Positions 54,229-64,000 of a stretch of 64,000 nucleotides of DNA are shown here, piece by piece. The DNA is taken from assembly GCA_934047225.1 (NCBI GenBank), contig OW203986.1, positions 14,635,221-14,699,220 of the forward strand. The letters run 5' to 3'. The notes beneath the pieces were generated by a model. That model was not told where the DNA came from. It searched no databases and saw only the letters and a program-made list of their open reading frames with translations. Numbering within the stretch: position 1 is the first letter of the stretch; the number at the start of each line of letters is the position of its first letter. This DNA is from Ypsolopha sequella (taxonomy: Eukaryota; Arthropoda; Insecta; Lepidoptera; Ypsolophidae). The position numbers and the translations under genes were made by a program.

Positions 54229-56564
54229 AATAGCTGCAGAAAAAAACCTTCGATGATGGCAAACTGAAACGAGTGGTTAAATTTTTAAAACGGTTGGTTT
54301 ATTCCCGTTGTCGCAGAGTCGTTGTTGAGCGGAGTGTTGCGCAAATGTATTCTGTGCGGGGGTGCGGGTGGGCCGGCTCTAGGGGGGTAAGGGGCGCCGC
54401 CGCGGAGCCCGAAGTTGGGCGCGCGGGCTGGGTCCCGCGGGACTCGGCGCCAGGGACCGCACTCAGCTGCTCTTTACTACAAACAATACTGAAGCCACCT
54501 GATACTGGAAAACACGACTTAGAGATTTTCTTTTTTTGAGTATTAATATGGAAAAAAAAACACAATTAAAACCAACCATCGCAATTTATTCAGTATCGCA
54601 CAAAGTTTTACTGAGAGAGCAATTTAACGGTTATCTGTTACTTTGGTTGGTACATTTAAAAAAAAGCATCGCAGCGATTGTAATGTTGGAAAATTGGGTT
54701 GAAACTGGTGTAATTTTATTTGAAACTTCATCAACAAGACCACTCTGACCGTGTAAGAAATTTCCCAGTAAATATTTCTGTAGGTACCTACAGTATCCGA
54801 AATTGACAATGCTAAACATTCGTAAGTTATTCTGTCAACTTTAGTGGGAACAACAATGCGAGTAATTTCAGCCTCGGCAAGGATCGGGTTGGAACGTAGG
54901 TAATTAAATGCCGATGTTCGATCGATGTTCGGGGGTGCATTGAGTATTCGACACCGCAACGCGTCCCGATCAACGCCTGCCGTGTCCAGAACCACAGCTC
55001 AGCGAGGACCCCGCATTCCTGACAAGTTTGGGTCGAGTTTCATGCAATTTCAGCAAGTAATTGGCAAAATTATTTTGGTTATTTTGTGATAATGTTGGAA
55101 AGTTTAAAAAATGTGATCAACGAGATTCCAGAATATCGTTGAATGTGATGTCTGATTCCGTCCCTGGTTGATCCCAGGTGGCGCGGCCGCAGCGTTTGGA
55201 ATTATCACATAGTGGAGGCGTTTCGGGCGGCTCGCGGGGGGCGAGGGCCCGGGCTCGATACATTCGTCACATGGCCCAGCAGCCATTAGGCATTTAGATA
55301 TTATCAACAGCCTCCCGGGGCCGGCTTGAGGCCACGGCCTGGGTCCACAGGTCCACAACGCTATTTCAATGTTTAATTGCAAAATGTGGCCGGTTTCATT
55401 TGGGATTTATCGAGTGGGATCGCTTACGCGAGTACGTTCCAACTACGTAGCTTTTCGTACCTAGATAACGGTGTATAGTTTCATCGTCTTGAGAGTCCAA
55501 TATCCATCACTTACGTCTATTACTTCAGTAACGCGTTGTGCTGCTCCCTCCCCGCGCCGTCCCTCCCTACCCCGCGGTCCCAGGTGGCGTCGCTCCGGCC
55601 GCACTTCCTTCAATCCCTCGGGAGCATCCTTCGACCCGTGCACGCACACACTCACAAACCCGCACAGGGATCTACAGTAGCTCAAAGGAAACGAAACCTT
55701 GTTCGGTTAGTGTTAATAGCATTATTTGAATAATTTTTCGGATTCCCGATAACGAGTACATAATATTGTTTTCTAGATATGTTATGTTATGATGAAAATA
55801 CCAAGATAAGCAAAATTAGCTTTTAGATTTTGATATTCAAAAGCGGTTTACTAACCCCGCGTTCCGAAATAGAATTATTTCGCTAAAATCGATTACGAAT
55901 GAATGAGGTGAATGGCTAATAATCCATGAGTGAAGCAAATGCGTTCATTCATTCGTATGACTTTCATGGCTCATGCGACGGAGGTGAGGCGATGTGAGCG
56001 TTGAACGGAATGGAATGTCAAAAATTGTTTTCGCTCCATTATTTCAGCAGTTCAGATCGGATAAACCATGGTATATGTTTTATTCGGTCATGAGAGAAAC
56101 AAATGGAAAGTCGTGTGGAACTCTTCGTCGAAAAGGAAGAATATATATTTAATAATTTTTTTTGTCACCTTCTGAGTCTACGTTAAAGAACAGTGCTACA
56201 AACTCTTCTTGTTCCATCACGAATCACGGCACTTTGACGAAGTAAAATAAAATAATCGTATTGTATTCTGTGGTAAGAGGTTATGGTTATGATGTATCTT
56301 TTTTAATGCGGTCCGAATCATAAGCTATCTTTCACATCGTTTGCTAGCTCACAAATTACGGACCAGTCATCGCTCACACTTTAATTCATTCATAGCTTTT
56401 ATCTATGTAATTCTATTACGGACCGCAGGGAAGATCACACAAAGAGTGAAAGTGAATCAACGTAAACCGTAAACCGATCTGACGACGACCATAATCCATA
56501 ATCTGCAAACAAACTGTTCAATCGAACTGATTATTTATTATTATTATTAATTATCACACTTTCA
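54229..56564. other. Gene-free stretch with several GC-rich, CpG-rich blocks
   Basis: GC-rich blocks at about 54345-54470, 55170-55350 and 55540-55680 stand in otherwise AT-rich DNA and do not look like any repeat elsewhere in the window. Short frames across them have no recognised domains. They could be a 3' UTR, promoter-like islands or unfound exons. Confidence 0.35.
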
Positions 56565-56880
56565 TTAGCTTCACTTGTATTGAACTAACTAACAAACTAA
56601 CTGACAAACTAAGTAGGTATGTAAACACATCTAGGAAGTCGATTTGTACCTACTTCTAATTCTCGTTTCGATTTGAAACATTGCAGGTGGATGTAATTCG
56701 GACTACTGAACCGATTTTGAAAATTATTTCTCCGTTGTAGTGGTTGGACCACAGAGCACCCATACAGGTTGGACTCTTCACTTGGACATAGACTTTAATT
56801 TTTTCCCTGGGGACGGGCACTTTCCTAGGGACATAGCCATTAATTACATGCCCGTGGGTAATCTCTGGAACTACTGAATT
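56565..56880 (+). repeat. Dispersed degenerate repeat
   Basis: Related (inverted) to about 38930-39170, and in part to 57360-57600 and 61290-61480. Shared motifs are CCTAGGGACATAGCCATTAA and TGTAATTCGGAC-like blocks. Confidence 0.55.
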
Positions 56881-56884
56881 GGCA

Positions 56885-58205
56885 TAGATTAAATTATGTT
56901 AAGGTATGATAATTCGAAAACCATTTCGAGATTTAGATTTAATAAGCCGTATTTTCGACGTTTTGGTCTAAAAAACCTCATGATGATGAATATTTTTACG
57001 AAAAGGCTGCAACTTCCATTTGCCCTCGTGTGACGTCACTTGAGTAATGGCTGTTTAGAAATGTGTCCTCTGCTATCACGATAAATTTATAATAATTTGC
57101 TTCAGACTAATTTGACAGCTTGATGACAGATGAATAGACAGACAGAGACAGACCACTTTTTTTTATAAGCAATCAGTATAATGTCTACAATTCTCAAGTG
57201 ACAAGGTCATCGGACAATTTTTTAAAAAATCATAAAAAATAATGGTTAATTTATATAACAAAATAATGAAAACTATGTCCTAAAATAGCGTATATGGACT
57301 AAAAAAAAAAAATAAAAAAAAATTAAAGAAAAATTAAGCTATGGGAATTGATTTTGAGCTTTCTTTCACTGCTGTAATGGTTAGATTCTTTACATGGACT
57401 TAGGCTATTATTTGTTCCTTAGGGTCATAGTCGTTAATAACTACCGACTTCAATAATTATTTTACCTTTGTATCTCTGTAATTACTGAACTGACTGAAAT
57501 TATTTAATTAAATAAACTAAAATTCATACTTTTGTCACTAAAACTATAAAATAATGTGATTTACACTTGCCACTTCTTAATAATTGATTTCGACGAAGCG
57601 ACTGTAACTCCCATAGCTTAATTTCTTAAAGTTTTTTTTCCATTTTTTTTAGAGAATATACGCCACTTTAGGACAAAGTTTTCATTATTTTGTTATATGT
57701 GTAAATTAACCATTACTTTTTTATGATTTTTTAAAGAATTGTCGGATATAACGTCACTTGAGAATTTTAGACATTATACTGATTGTGATGTGTGATTGCT
57801 TATAAAAAGTGGTCTATCTCTGTCTGTCTACTCATCTGTCATTCATCTGTCAAATCATTCGGAAGCAAATTTATAAATTTATCCTGATACCAAAGAACAC
57901 ATTTCTAAACAGCTATTTCTCAAGTGACGTCACACGAAGGCAAATTGAAGTTGCAGCTTTTTAAAAAATATTCATGATCATGAAGATTTTTAGACCACAA
58001 TTTCTAAAATACGGCTTAGGGCCTGTTTGACCACTTCCAGATAAGTGCCTGATAGTTATATGTGACATATAACGCATACAAAATGTGTTCCATTTTTAAA
58101 CTTATCTTCTGGATATCACTTATCTGGAAGTGGTGAAACAGGCCCTTAGTAAACCAAAATCTCTAAATGGTTTTCGAATTAACACACCTTAGCATAATTT
58201 TGTGA
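56885..58205. repeat. Large inverted repeat, family F11
   Basis: The left arm (about 56885-57350) and right arm (about 57607-58205) are inverted diverged copies around about 255 bp. Mirrored landmarks are GTGTGACGTCACTTGAG/AAGTGACGTCACACG, AAGCTATGGGAATT/CTCCCATAGCTTAA and the TGTCTGTCTACTCAT block. The right arm is interrupted by a Harbinger-type MITE. A single arm occurs at 43690-44105. Confidence 0.75.
58019..58145. repeat. PIF/Harbinger-like MITE
   Basis: 127 bp flanked by TTA on both sides (58016-58018 and 58146-58148). TIRs GGGCCTGTTTGACCACTTCC then AGATAAGTG, mirrored with one change. GGGCCTGTTT ends with TTA targets fit PIF/Harbinger. Confidence 0.85.
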
Positions 58206-59261
58206 AATCATATAATTAATATATAGGTAAATAATACGGCAACTCACGATATAAGTATTAGTCAGATTTCGCGTGACTAGTTTCACTGTAATCGTACAGT
58301 TTCTTCAGAGGTAAACAGGGTTACGCGACGGTTTCCGGTTTCGCATGATTATATTTTATATTATTTGTGTATACTAAGTATTATGTATGCATGGATATTG
58401 TATTGTAATAAAAGTGAGAACAGTGCCCGTGAACTCTGTAACTAGTTTATAGGTCATTCACTGTTGGACTCCGACTGTTGGTCAGTTTATAATCACATTT
58501 TCAATATTAATTTGTTTTGTAATACTTTTTTCAACAACTTTGCAACACGTGTTTACAAATTGTAACAAACAGTTCTAAAACATTGTTATGGTATTGTGAC
58601 GGATTCCTAAATGACTTTGCAATCTAAAGGGGGATGATAATTATTTAAAAGCCTAGCTCGTGCTACTACATTTTTAACAATAAAATAAAGTGAAGTCGGG
58701 GAGAAAAGTTTTTTTTATGGCTGTCAGATATTGTTTACATTTATTAGCAACAAAAAGTAACAATCTTTTTTTGTAAAAGGAGTAAAATTTGAAGCAGTTT
58801 TTTTTTCTGACTAAATATACTTTAATAGCAACAAATGGCGGCCTTTGTGGCTGTATTTCTGACAGCTTGCATTGAATCTACCATGGTTGTCTAAGTTTTT
58901 ATTTTATTTTATTTTATTTAAATTAGAACCTCTGCCTTTACTTACAGTGTTTGACACCAACTCGTAAGTTTCATATAAATAAATTAAGAAATTATAATAA
59001 AAAAACAAATGCTTAAAAAACTTCCGACATACACAATAAAATTTGATAAATTTAAATTTAAAATGTCGATGTCCGGGTATTTAGTGATGATTAGATTTAA
59101 TAGTGTACACGCGTGGAATGTGGGAGCAAAACGAGCATACTGTGTGCGTACCACACCCGTGGCAAAAAGCAGGCGTGACCGCAGCATCGCGTACTTGTCC
59201 AGCGCGCAGTTCGCGAGCGCAGCAGGGTCGTCCACTCGGTTGTGTAACAGCAGGTAATAGT
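58206..59261. other. Gene-free stretch with a possible minus-strand coding relic
   Basis: About 59103-59250 on the minus strand reads like protein (DDPAALANCALDKYAMLRSR then LLFATGVV). It is cut by the hAT element at 59262. No splice structure was found and I cannot name it. The rest is AT-rich. Confidence 0.35.
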
Positions 59262-59530
59262 CAGTGCCGGTTTTAGCATTAACGGCGCCCTGGGCGAGAA
59301 TTCTACGGCGCCCCCTATCTGTTTCCTAAATTATTCATGTGCAAAAAAGGAAAAAAAAAACATGGGAAAGATTATTTCAATCTTCAATCATGACCAATTA
59401 TTTTAACATAATTTAACAAAATTTAACCGCGCCATCACGTGATCCATACTGACGAGGGGGCGCTGGCGCTCTTTGATGTCTGGCGCCCTGGGCGGTCGCC
59501 CAACCACGCCCTACCCTAACGCCGCCACTG
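59262..59530. repeat. hAT-like MITE with perfect 8-bp duplication
   Basis: 269 bp, ends CAGTGCCGG and CCGCCACTG, flanked by GTAATAGT at 59254-59261 and 59531-59538. Internal GGCGCCCTGGGCG blocks lie near both ends in inverted arrangement. No coding capacity. Confidence 0.9.
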
Positions 59531-59538
59531 GTAATAGT

Positions 59539-59765
59539 TCAGTAGAAGCGCTAACTTACGTCTCAGCTCTAGGGTGTCTACCCCTAACATTCCAACCACG
59601 AACAATATTGTAAGTTATTAAATTACAAACTATTTCATAAGTTTTTTACATTTGTATTTTTATGATTTTATAATTGTTAAATATGATTGATAACATTTTA
59701 AAATTCCAATAAAAACTAATAATTATAATCGATTTAAAACACTTAGTAGATAATAGATACAAATA
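59539..59765. other. Gene-free AT-rich stretch
   Basis: Nothing recognised. Confidence 0.35.
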
Positions 59766-59978
59766 ATGATTTATATAAAAACGGCTCACCTCAATACGTG
59801 TTATGATCGGGAAAGCCGACTAGTTTCAGCAGATTTCGACTGCCTTGAGAGTGTGAGGCGTAACGTCGTCGCGTAAACGTCTTTACTCGCCCAGATAAAG
59901 GCAGTCTAAATCTGCTGAAACTGGTCGGCTTTCCCGATCATAACACGTATTGAGGTGAGCCGTTTTTATATAAATCAT
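59766..59978. repeat. Near-perfect hairpin element with about 80-bp arms
   Basis: Left arm 59766-59847 (ATTTATATAAAAACGGCTCA, then CCGACTAGTTTCAGCAGATT) is mirrored at 59898-59978 with only a few substitutions. The loop is about 50 bp. No coding content. A single copy in the window. Confidence 0.85.
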
Positions 59979-60374
59979 GAATTATCCTCAAGTCTCATTT
60001 AATTCTATGATACAAATAATGTTGATTTTTTAAATTGCATATATTTATATTATATTTATTATATCCGTAAAAGTTTTGTTTGCGACTGTACTTTACCGAC
60101 ATAAAATTTTAAGAAGAATTATTGTGGGACGAGTTGGGAACGCAAAAAAAATACATTATTTTGAAATTCTGAATTCTACTATATATGACGAAGATTCGTC
60201 TAATAGCAAAATAGCGAGCGTTTAGAAACTGACAACGCCATTTGTAAAATGCCGATTTTTACTATTTGCCTGCGACATATACGGGACACCTGACGCTAGA
60301 ACATCAACAACACCAGGTTTTCAAGGGTTCATTTTAAGAAACTAGGTCTCTCCTCATATTGAAGAAAATATGTT
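59979..60374. other. Gene-free stretch
   Basis: Nothing recognised. Confidence 0.35.
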
Positions 60375-60795
60375 TGATTTATCGATCTTTTATCTAGGGA
60401 TTCCACCTATAAACAATGTTTTAAGATTTATACTTTTGTCAAAAAAAATTGTTTTCCACCCTCTTTTTTTGTGGTTTTCAAACGTTCGTTTCAAAGACGC
60501 GGTTACGAGATCAACTCGATTTTTTTTATAAAATAGGCAATAGAAATATGATGGGATGTTACCTAAATCCAATATTTTTTTCGCTACAAAATATTTCAAT
60601 ATTAGCTAAAACACACCAATTTGTTGTTTCGCTGCGTGATCACTAGTATTATGCGTCCAAGAACAAGAGGCCAAAGAGCCAACATATAATCGTTTCTATG
60701 AAAAGAAAATAAGGTCTTTACCATTAGACTTATTGTGCTGGACGGAGTGGACAGGTAATAGAAAAAGTTGCTAGGGTATGCCATCCTCTTAATTA
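60375..60795 (-). repeat. Dispersed repeat F8, copy 2
   Basis: Inverted relative to 38372-38785, with matching landmarks throughout, from GCTAGGGTATGCCATCCTCT on the right to TCTAGGGATTCC on the left. Confidence 0.75.
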
Positions 60796-60805
60796 CAAAT
60801 AACGA

Positions 60806-60934
60806 GTACAGTGGCAAGACAGGACGTACAGTGGCGAGACAGTATGTACAGTGGCGATACAGTACGTACAGTGGCGAGACAGTACTCGGATGAGTACTAT
60901 CTGTCTAGGCCGAGTACTGTCTCGCCACTGTATC
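60806..60934. repeat. 20-bp tandem repeat with an inverted terminal copy
   Basis: Units GTACAGTGGCGAGACAGTAC occur about four times head to tail from 60806 with a few changes. After about 20 bp an inverted copy (GAGTACTGTCTCGCCACTGT) follows. The last direct and the inverted copy form a stem of more than 20 bp. Confidence 0.85.
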
Positions 60935-62130
60935 GTTATGTGTAATCAAGGCCATAGAGTTGAATATATCGTATGTCATGTCAAGTTGAGTTGGTCAATC
61001 ATTCATAAATTCATAACATAAATGAGTCATAACTGCAAGAGGAATAATTATAATAATGTTTTTAGGGTTCCGTTTCCCGAACCTGTATTGTGTGGTGGTA
61101 CGAAATCCTTTTTGCGCGAGTCTGTATCACACTTGACTAGTTTTTTTTCATGATAATTTATTTTTTACTTTTTAGTCTTAAAAACCTTTGTCTTAATACT
61201 GATACAGATAATTATGTAGTTGGCCGACGGAACAAATTCTAGCCTATGTCCAAGTGTCGATAACTTTTACAACAAAGAATTTCGAAATCGTGATCATGTT
61301 CCTAAGGAACTGCCCGTCCCTAGGGAACAAACTGTAGTTTGAAGAAGTGAAAGTAGAAGTGAAGAGTCGGACCATTATAACAGGGAAAGAATTTTCAAAA
61401 TCGGCTTAGTACTCGTACGTACCGGCCGCGTGAGGGTAAGTAATGGCTTTATCCCTAGGGAACTCCCGTCTGTCTCTAGGAACCCGTGTTGCCAGTCGTA
61501 AAAAAAGAAATGGGTAAAGTTTTTCTGTAATTCAAAACTTTAAAATTCTAATTTACTCCAAATTTCTTCCAATATAATCTTTGCGATGACAGTTTACACA
61601 AAACATAGGTAATAAGGTTTTGTTGATTAACTATTGAGTAAATTTTGAATACAAGTATTCTGTTTCGAATAATTAGAGATAAGCGAGTTTTTCACAATCC
61701 GGCTGCTAAATCGCTCTTAATCACACTGAAAGAAATCGAATTGAACTGCATTAACTATGTTGTCAAGTCTTGTTTTAAGGTTGTCTCTTATTATTGTATT
61801 GGGGCCATTAACCAGCCAAAAAAAGACGACACAAACTTTAAAAAAAACATACTCATTTAAATTTTTTCAATGCAAGTGCTCGTAAAGGCCCACTTTTTAT
61901 GCATCAAAACCGAACAGAAAGTCGATTATTTTGCCCTAGGGCTTTATTATTATTATTTTTTTAATTTATTTACAATGGTTGGCTAACCTGCAGCCTTTCC
62001 TGTGTACCATAAATGTTATACTTTTTTTTCAGTGTTTAACGGCTCTGGATACAGTCCTTTTGAGTCAATCATAATTTAAAGTTCACAAGATTATATTTGT
62101 TTTATTTCCTCACACTATGCATTGAAAAAC
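60935..62130. other. Gene-free stretch with repeat scraps
   Basis: 61066-61151 has both ends of the GGCCAAGTGCGAG-type repeat on the minus strand with almost no interior. About 61290-61480 resembles the degenerate repeat at 56565. No gene. Confidence 0.4.
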
Positions 62131-62250
62131 GTAGTATGATACACGGGCTAAGAGCAATAAATTACTCGGTTACGTTTAAAACACTCGCTACGCTCGTGTT
62201 TTAAATCATCCCTGTAATTTATTCCTTTGCGCCCTTGTAGCATGAACTAC
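62131..62250. repeat. Fold-back element
   Basis: 120 bp. Left end GTAGTATGATACACGGGC and AATAAATTAC, mirrored with changes on the right (GTAATTTATT, GCATGAACTAC). The centre also folds around AAAACACTCG/CGTGTTTT. Confidence 0.6.
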
Positions 62251-62846
62251 TATTAACGCTCTCTTTCTCTGTTATATCCTACTTAATTTAGCTACCTTTG
62301 TCATCTGAAAAACTACTTTAAAAATTTCCTCGCAAAGTCTTCGAGCCATCCGTCAGCAGGTGAAGCAGTCGTCACCGTAGATATTAAACATATCCCTGAA
62401 GACAGGGAGCCGCGGGGCGGTACGCTACGTTCTAAGGCTGCCGTAGATTTCCCACGGGAGCACGTTAATTTTCTGCCGCCTTGAGCATACTGCCCTCTAG
62501 GGAAACTCTACCTTTCGCGAAGCCATTCAAACCGAAGGTGTTATTCTGGCCGGATGCCTCTCTGGAGAGAACTTTTTCACGTAGCCGAATAAACATAACA
62601 GAACGCGCATCGTGACTGTGTTACATGATAACTGGGCGATGCAAATTTTGGATGGGCTTATAACGGATGTGTTTTATGTTCCAAGTAGAGGGAAATCAAT
62701 AATAAATATATATTTTTCCTTATTATTCTTGTCTTGGTAAGTACTTTTTTCACTGAATATTAATTTATAATATATAATTTTTAATTTATGTTTGTAATCG
62801 CGCTAATTAATGGCGCTTAAGGATTTTTTTATTTAGACTTCATAGT
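62251..62846. other. Gene-free stretch with a GC-richer patch
   Basis: About 62330-62620 is GC-richer, with broken frames on both strands and nothing recognisable. Possibly an old retroelement body. Confidence 0.35.
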
Positions 62847-63124
62847 CTCTTAGCCGATGGCTCCGTCCGCACTTTATACTCTCTTAGCCGGTGGCTCCGT
62901 CCGCACTTTATACTCTCTTAGCCGGTGGCTCCGTCCGCTCTTTATACTCTCTTAGCCGGTGGCTCCGTCCGCACTTTATACTCTTTTAGCCGGTGGCTTC
63001 GTCCGCACTTTATACACTCTTAGCCAGTGGCTCCGTCCGCACTTTATACTCTCTTAGCTTGTGGCTTCGACCGCACTTCATACTTTCTTAGCTGGTGGCT
63101 CCGTCCGCACTTTATACTCTCTTA
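62847..63124 (+). repeat. 34-bp minisatellite, about 8 units
   Basis: Units of CTCTTAGCCGGTGGCTCCGT plus CCGCACTTTATACT start at 62847, 62881, 62915 and so on at 34-bp steps. They diverge toward the right. One more degenerate unit lies at about 63215-63250 after a T-rich gap. Confidence 0.92.
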
Positions 63125-63586
63125 TTTTTTTTATTTGTATTATTTATTTTTTATTTATTTTTTTGCCAAACTGAAAAAACAGTTTGTTGGCGAAGCGCTT
63201 ATATAATTCCAGACTTAGCCGGTTGTTCCGTCCGCACTGAATATAATTTTTAGCTTAGGCCACTTTTATTCCAACGTGTTTCACTAACATCCTTTTAGTT
63301 GCAGAATCATGCCCAAAAATCTTTGCAAAGTAAATCTTACAAAGATCTGCCTAGGTAACAATGACAACCGTAAAATTACCGTATAATTCTAAAAGTCAAA
63401 ATAGTTAAGGGGCCCAAGAGTAATATTTTGTTCGTCGAGGGCGTTATTTTGAATTTAGAATGAAGCGAAGGATTCTGAGTGTAGCGAGGAATTCAATATA
63501 CGCCGCCAAATATTAAGTACTTGGGGCCGAGTGATACAGCTATTTTTCATCACTACCTATAAGAAAAAGAAAAAGCTACGACTACC
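63125..63586. other. Gene-free stretch
   Basis: Includes a dispersed-repeat-like patch (GGGGCCCAAGAGTAATATTT) at about 63410, also seen near 34100 in related form. No gene. Confidence 0.4.
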
Positions 63587-63882
63587 CAGTGGCGTACATT
63601 GAACTTTTTTCCGGAAAAGCAACCAGAAGGTCAAGTTTGACAATAAAAAAAATATGAAAATTTGAAATAACGCTTTGAAAAAAAAATGTTCGTATGAAAA
63701 TATTCACTCTAGGGTAGGCAGTGCCTACCTCAGAACATTTAATTTAAATGTTCTGTGGTGCCTACCCTGGCGTCATACAAACATTTTTTTCAAAGTGTCA
63801 TTTAATTTTTCTCATATAATTTTTATTGTCAAACTTGACCTTCTGATTGCTTTTCCGGAAAAATGTTCAATGCACGCCACTG
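63587..63882. repeat. hAT-like palindromic MITE, family F6, copy 2
   Basis: 296 bp from CAGTGGCGTACATTGAAC to GTTCAATGCACGCCACTG, flanked by perfect 8-bp duplications CGACTACC (63579-63586 and 63883-63890). Long inverted arms enclose a small centre that is itself palindromic. No coding content. Confidence 0.92.
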
Positions 63883-64000
63883 CGACTACCTGCTATTTTG
63901 TGGTAATAATTGTTGCGCCACATTAGCTGCATCAATTAATATGTTTTCAGGAATAAATATATCACTATCACTACTTGAACTGATTTTTAATTATTATTTG

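Overview
This is eukaryotic, AT-rich, repeat-dense DNA, most likely from a moth or butterfly (Lepidoptera). The reasons are an interspersed repeat beginning with the lepidopteran-type motif GGCCAAGTGCGAGTCGGACT, mariner and BEL/Pao elements, a TED/17.6-type gypsy element with an envelope gene, and a 3' scrap of an insect non-LTR retrotransposon. No bacterial operon, rRNA or CRISPR array is present. Almost everything recognisable is a mobile element or its debris. The only candidate host gene is a set of small exons at 44-54 kb.

Layout. 1-1230: 3' end of a BEL/Pao retrotransposon (+), with integrase C-terminus and a 465-bp LTR. 1231-3896: non-coding, with two miniature transposons. 3897-13941: a 66-bp minisatellite split by a complete 7752-bp gypsy/errantivirus-like endogenous retrovirus at 4041-11792 (gag, pol, env, identical 313-bp LTRs, TGTG target duplication). 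13942-24497: non-coding, with a LINE 3' scrap, several MITE families and a TIR element of about 1.15 kb. 24503-30739: a second BEL/Pao copy (-), with identical LTRs, GATAC duplication and a tRNA-Tyr-type primer site, but a 598-bp deletion through the integrase. 30740-41350: MITEs, a decayed mariner and a LINE/RTE-like tail. 41351-42994: a second mariner with both TIRs, interrupted by a TTAA-flanked MITE. 43112-52868: hAT, TTAA-type and fold-back MITEs, including a tRNA-Thr-like sequence between inverted repeats. 53-56 kb: last candidate exons and GC-rich blocks. 56-64 kb: a large inverted repeat, Harbinger-type and hAT MITEs, a near-perfect hairpin, a 34-bp minisatellite and a short tandem/inverted array.

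How it works together. The gypsy element looks intact. Pol overlaps gag in the -1 frame. A short leader exon carrying an ATG can be spliced in frame to both gag and env. Identical LTRs in the gypsy element, and in all three BEL LTRs, point to recent transposition. The older layers (MITEs, mariners, LINE) show repeated nesting, often with readable target-site duplications. Five MITE families sit at TTAA targets, which suggests a piggyBac-like enzyme has been active, though no such transposase gene is visible here. All repeat assignments come from reading the sequence by eye. Edges marked approximate could move by tens of bases.
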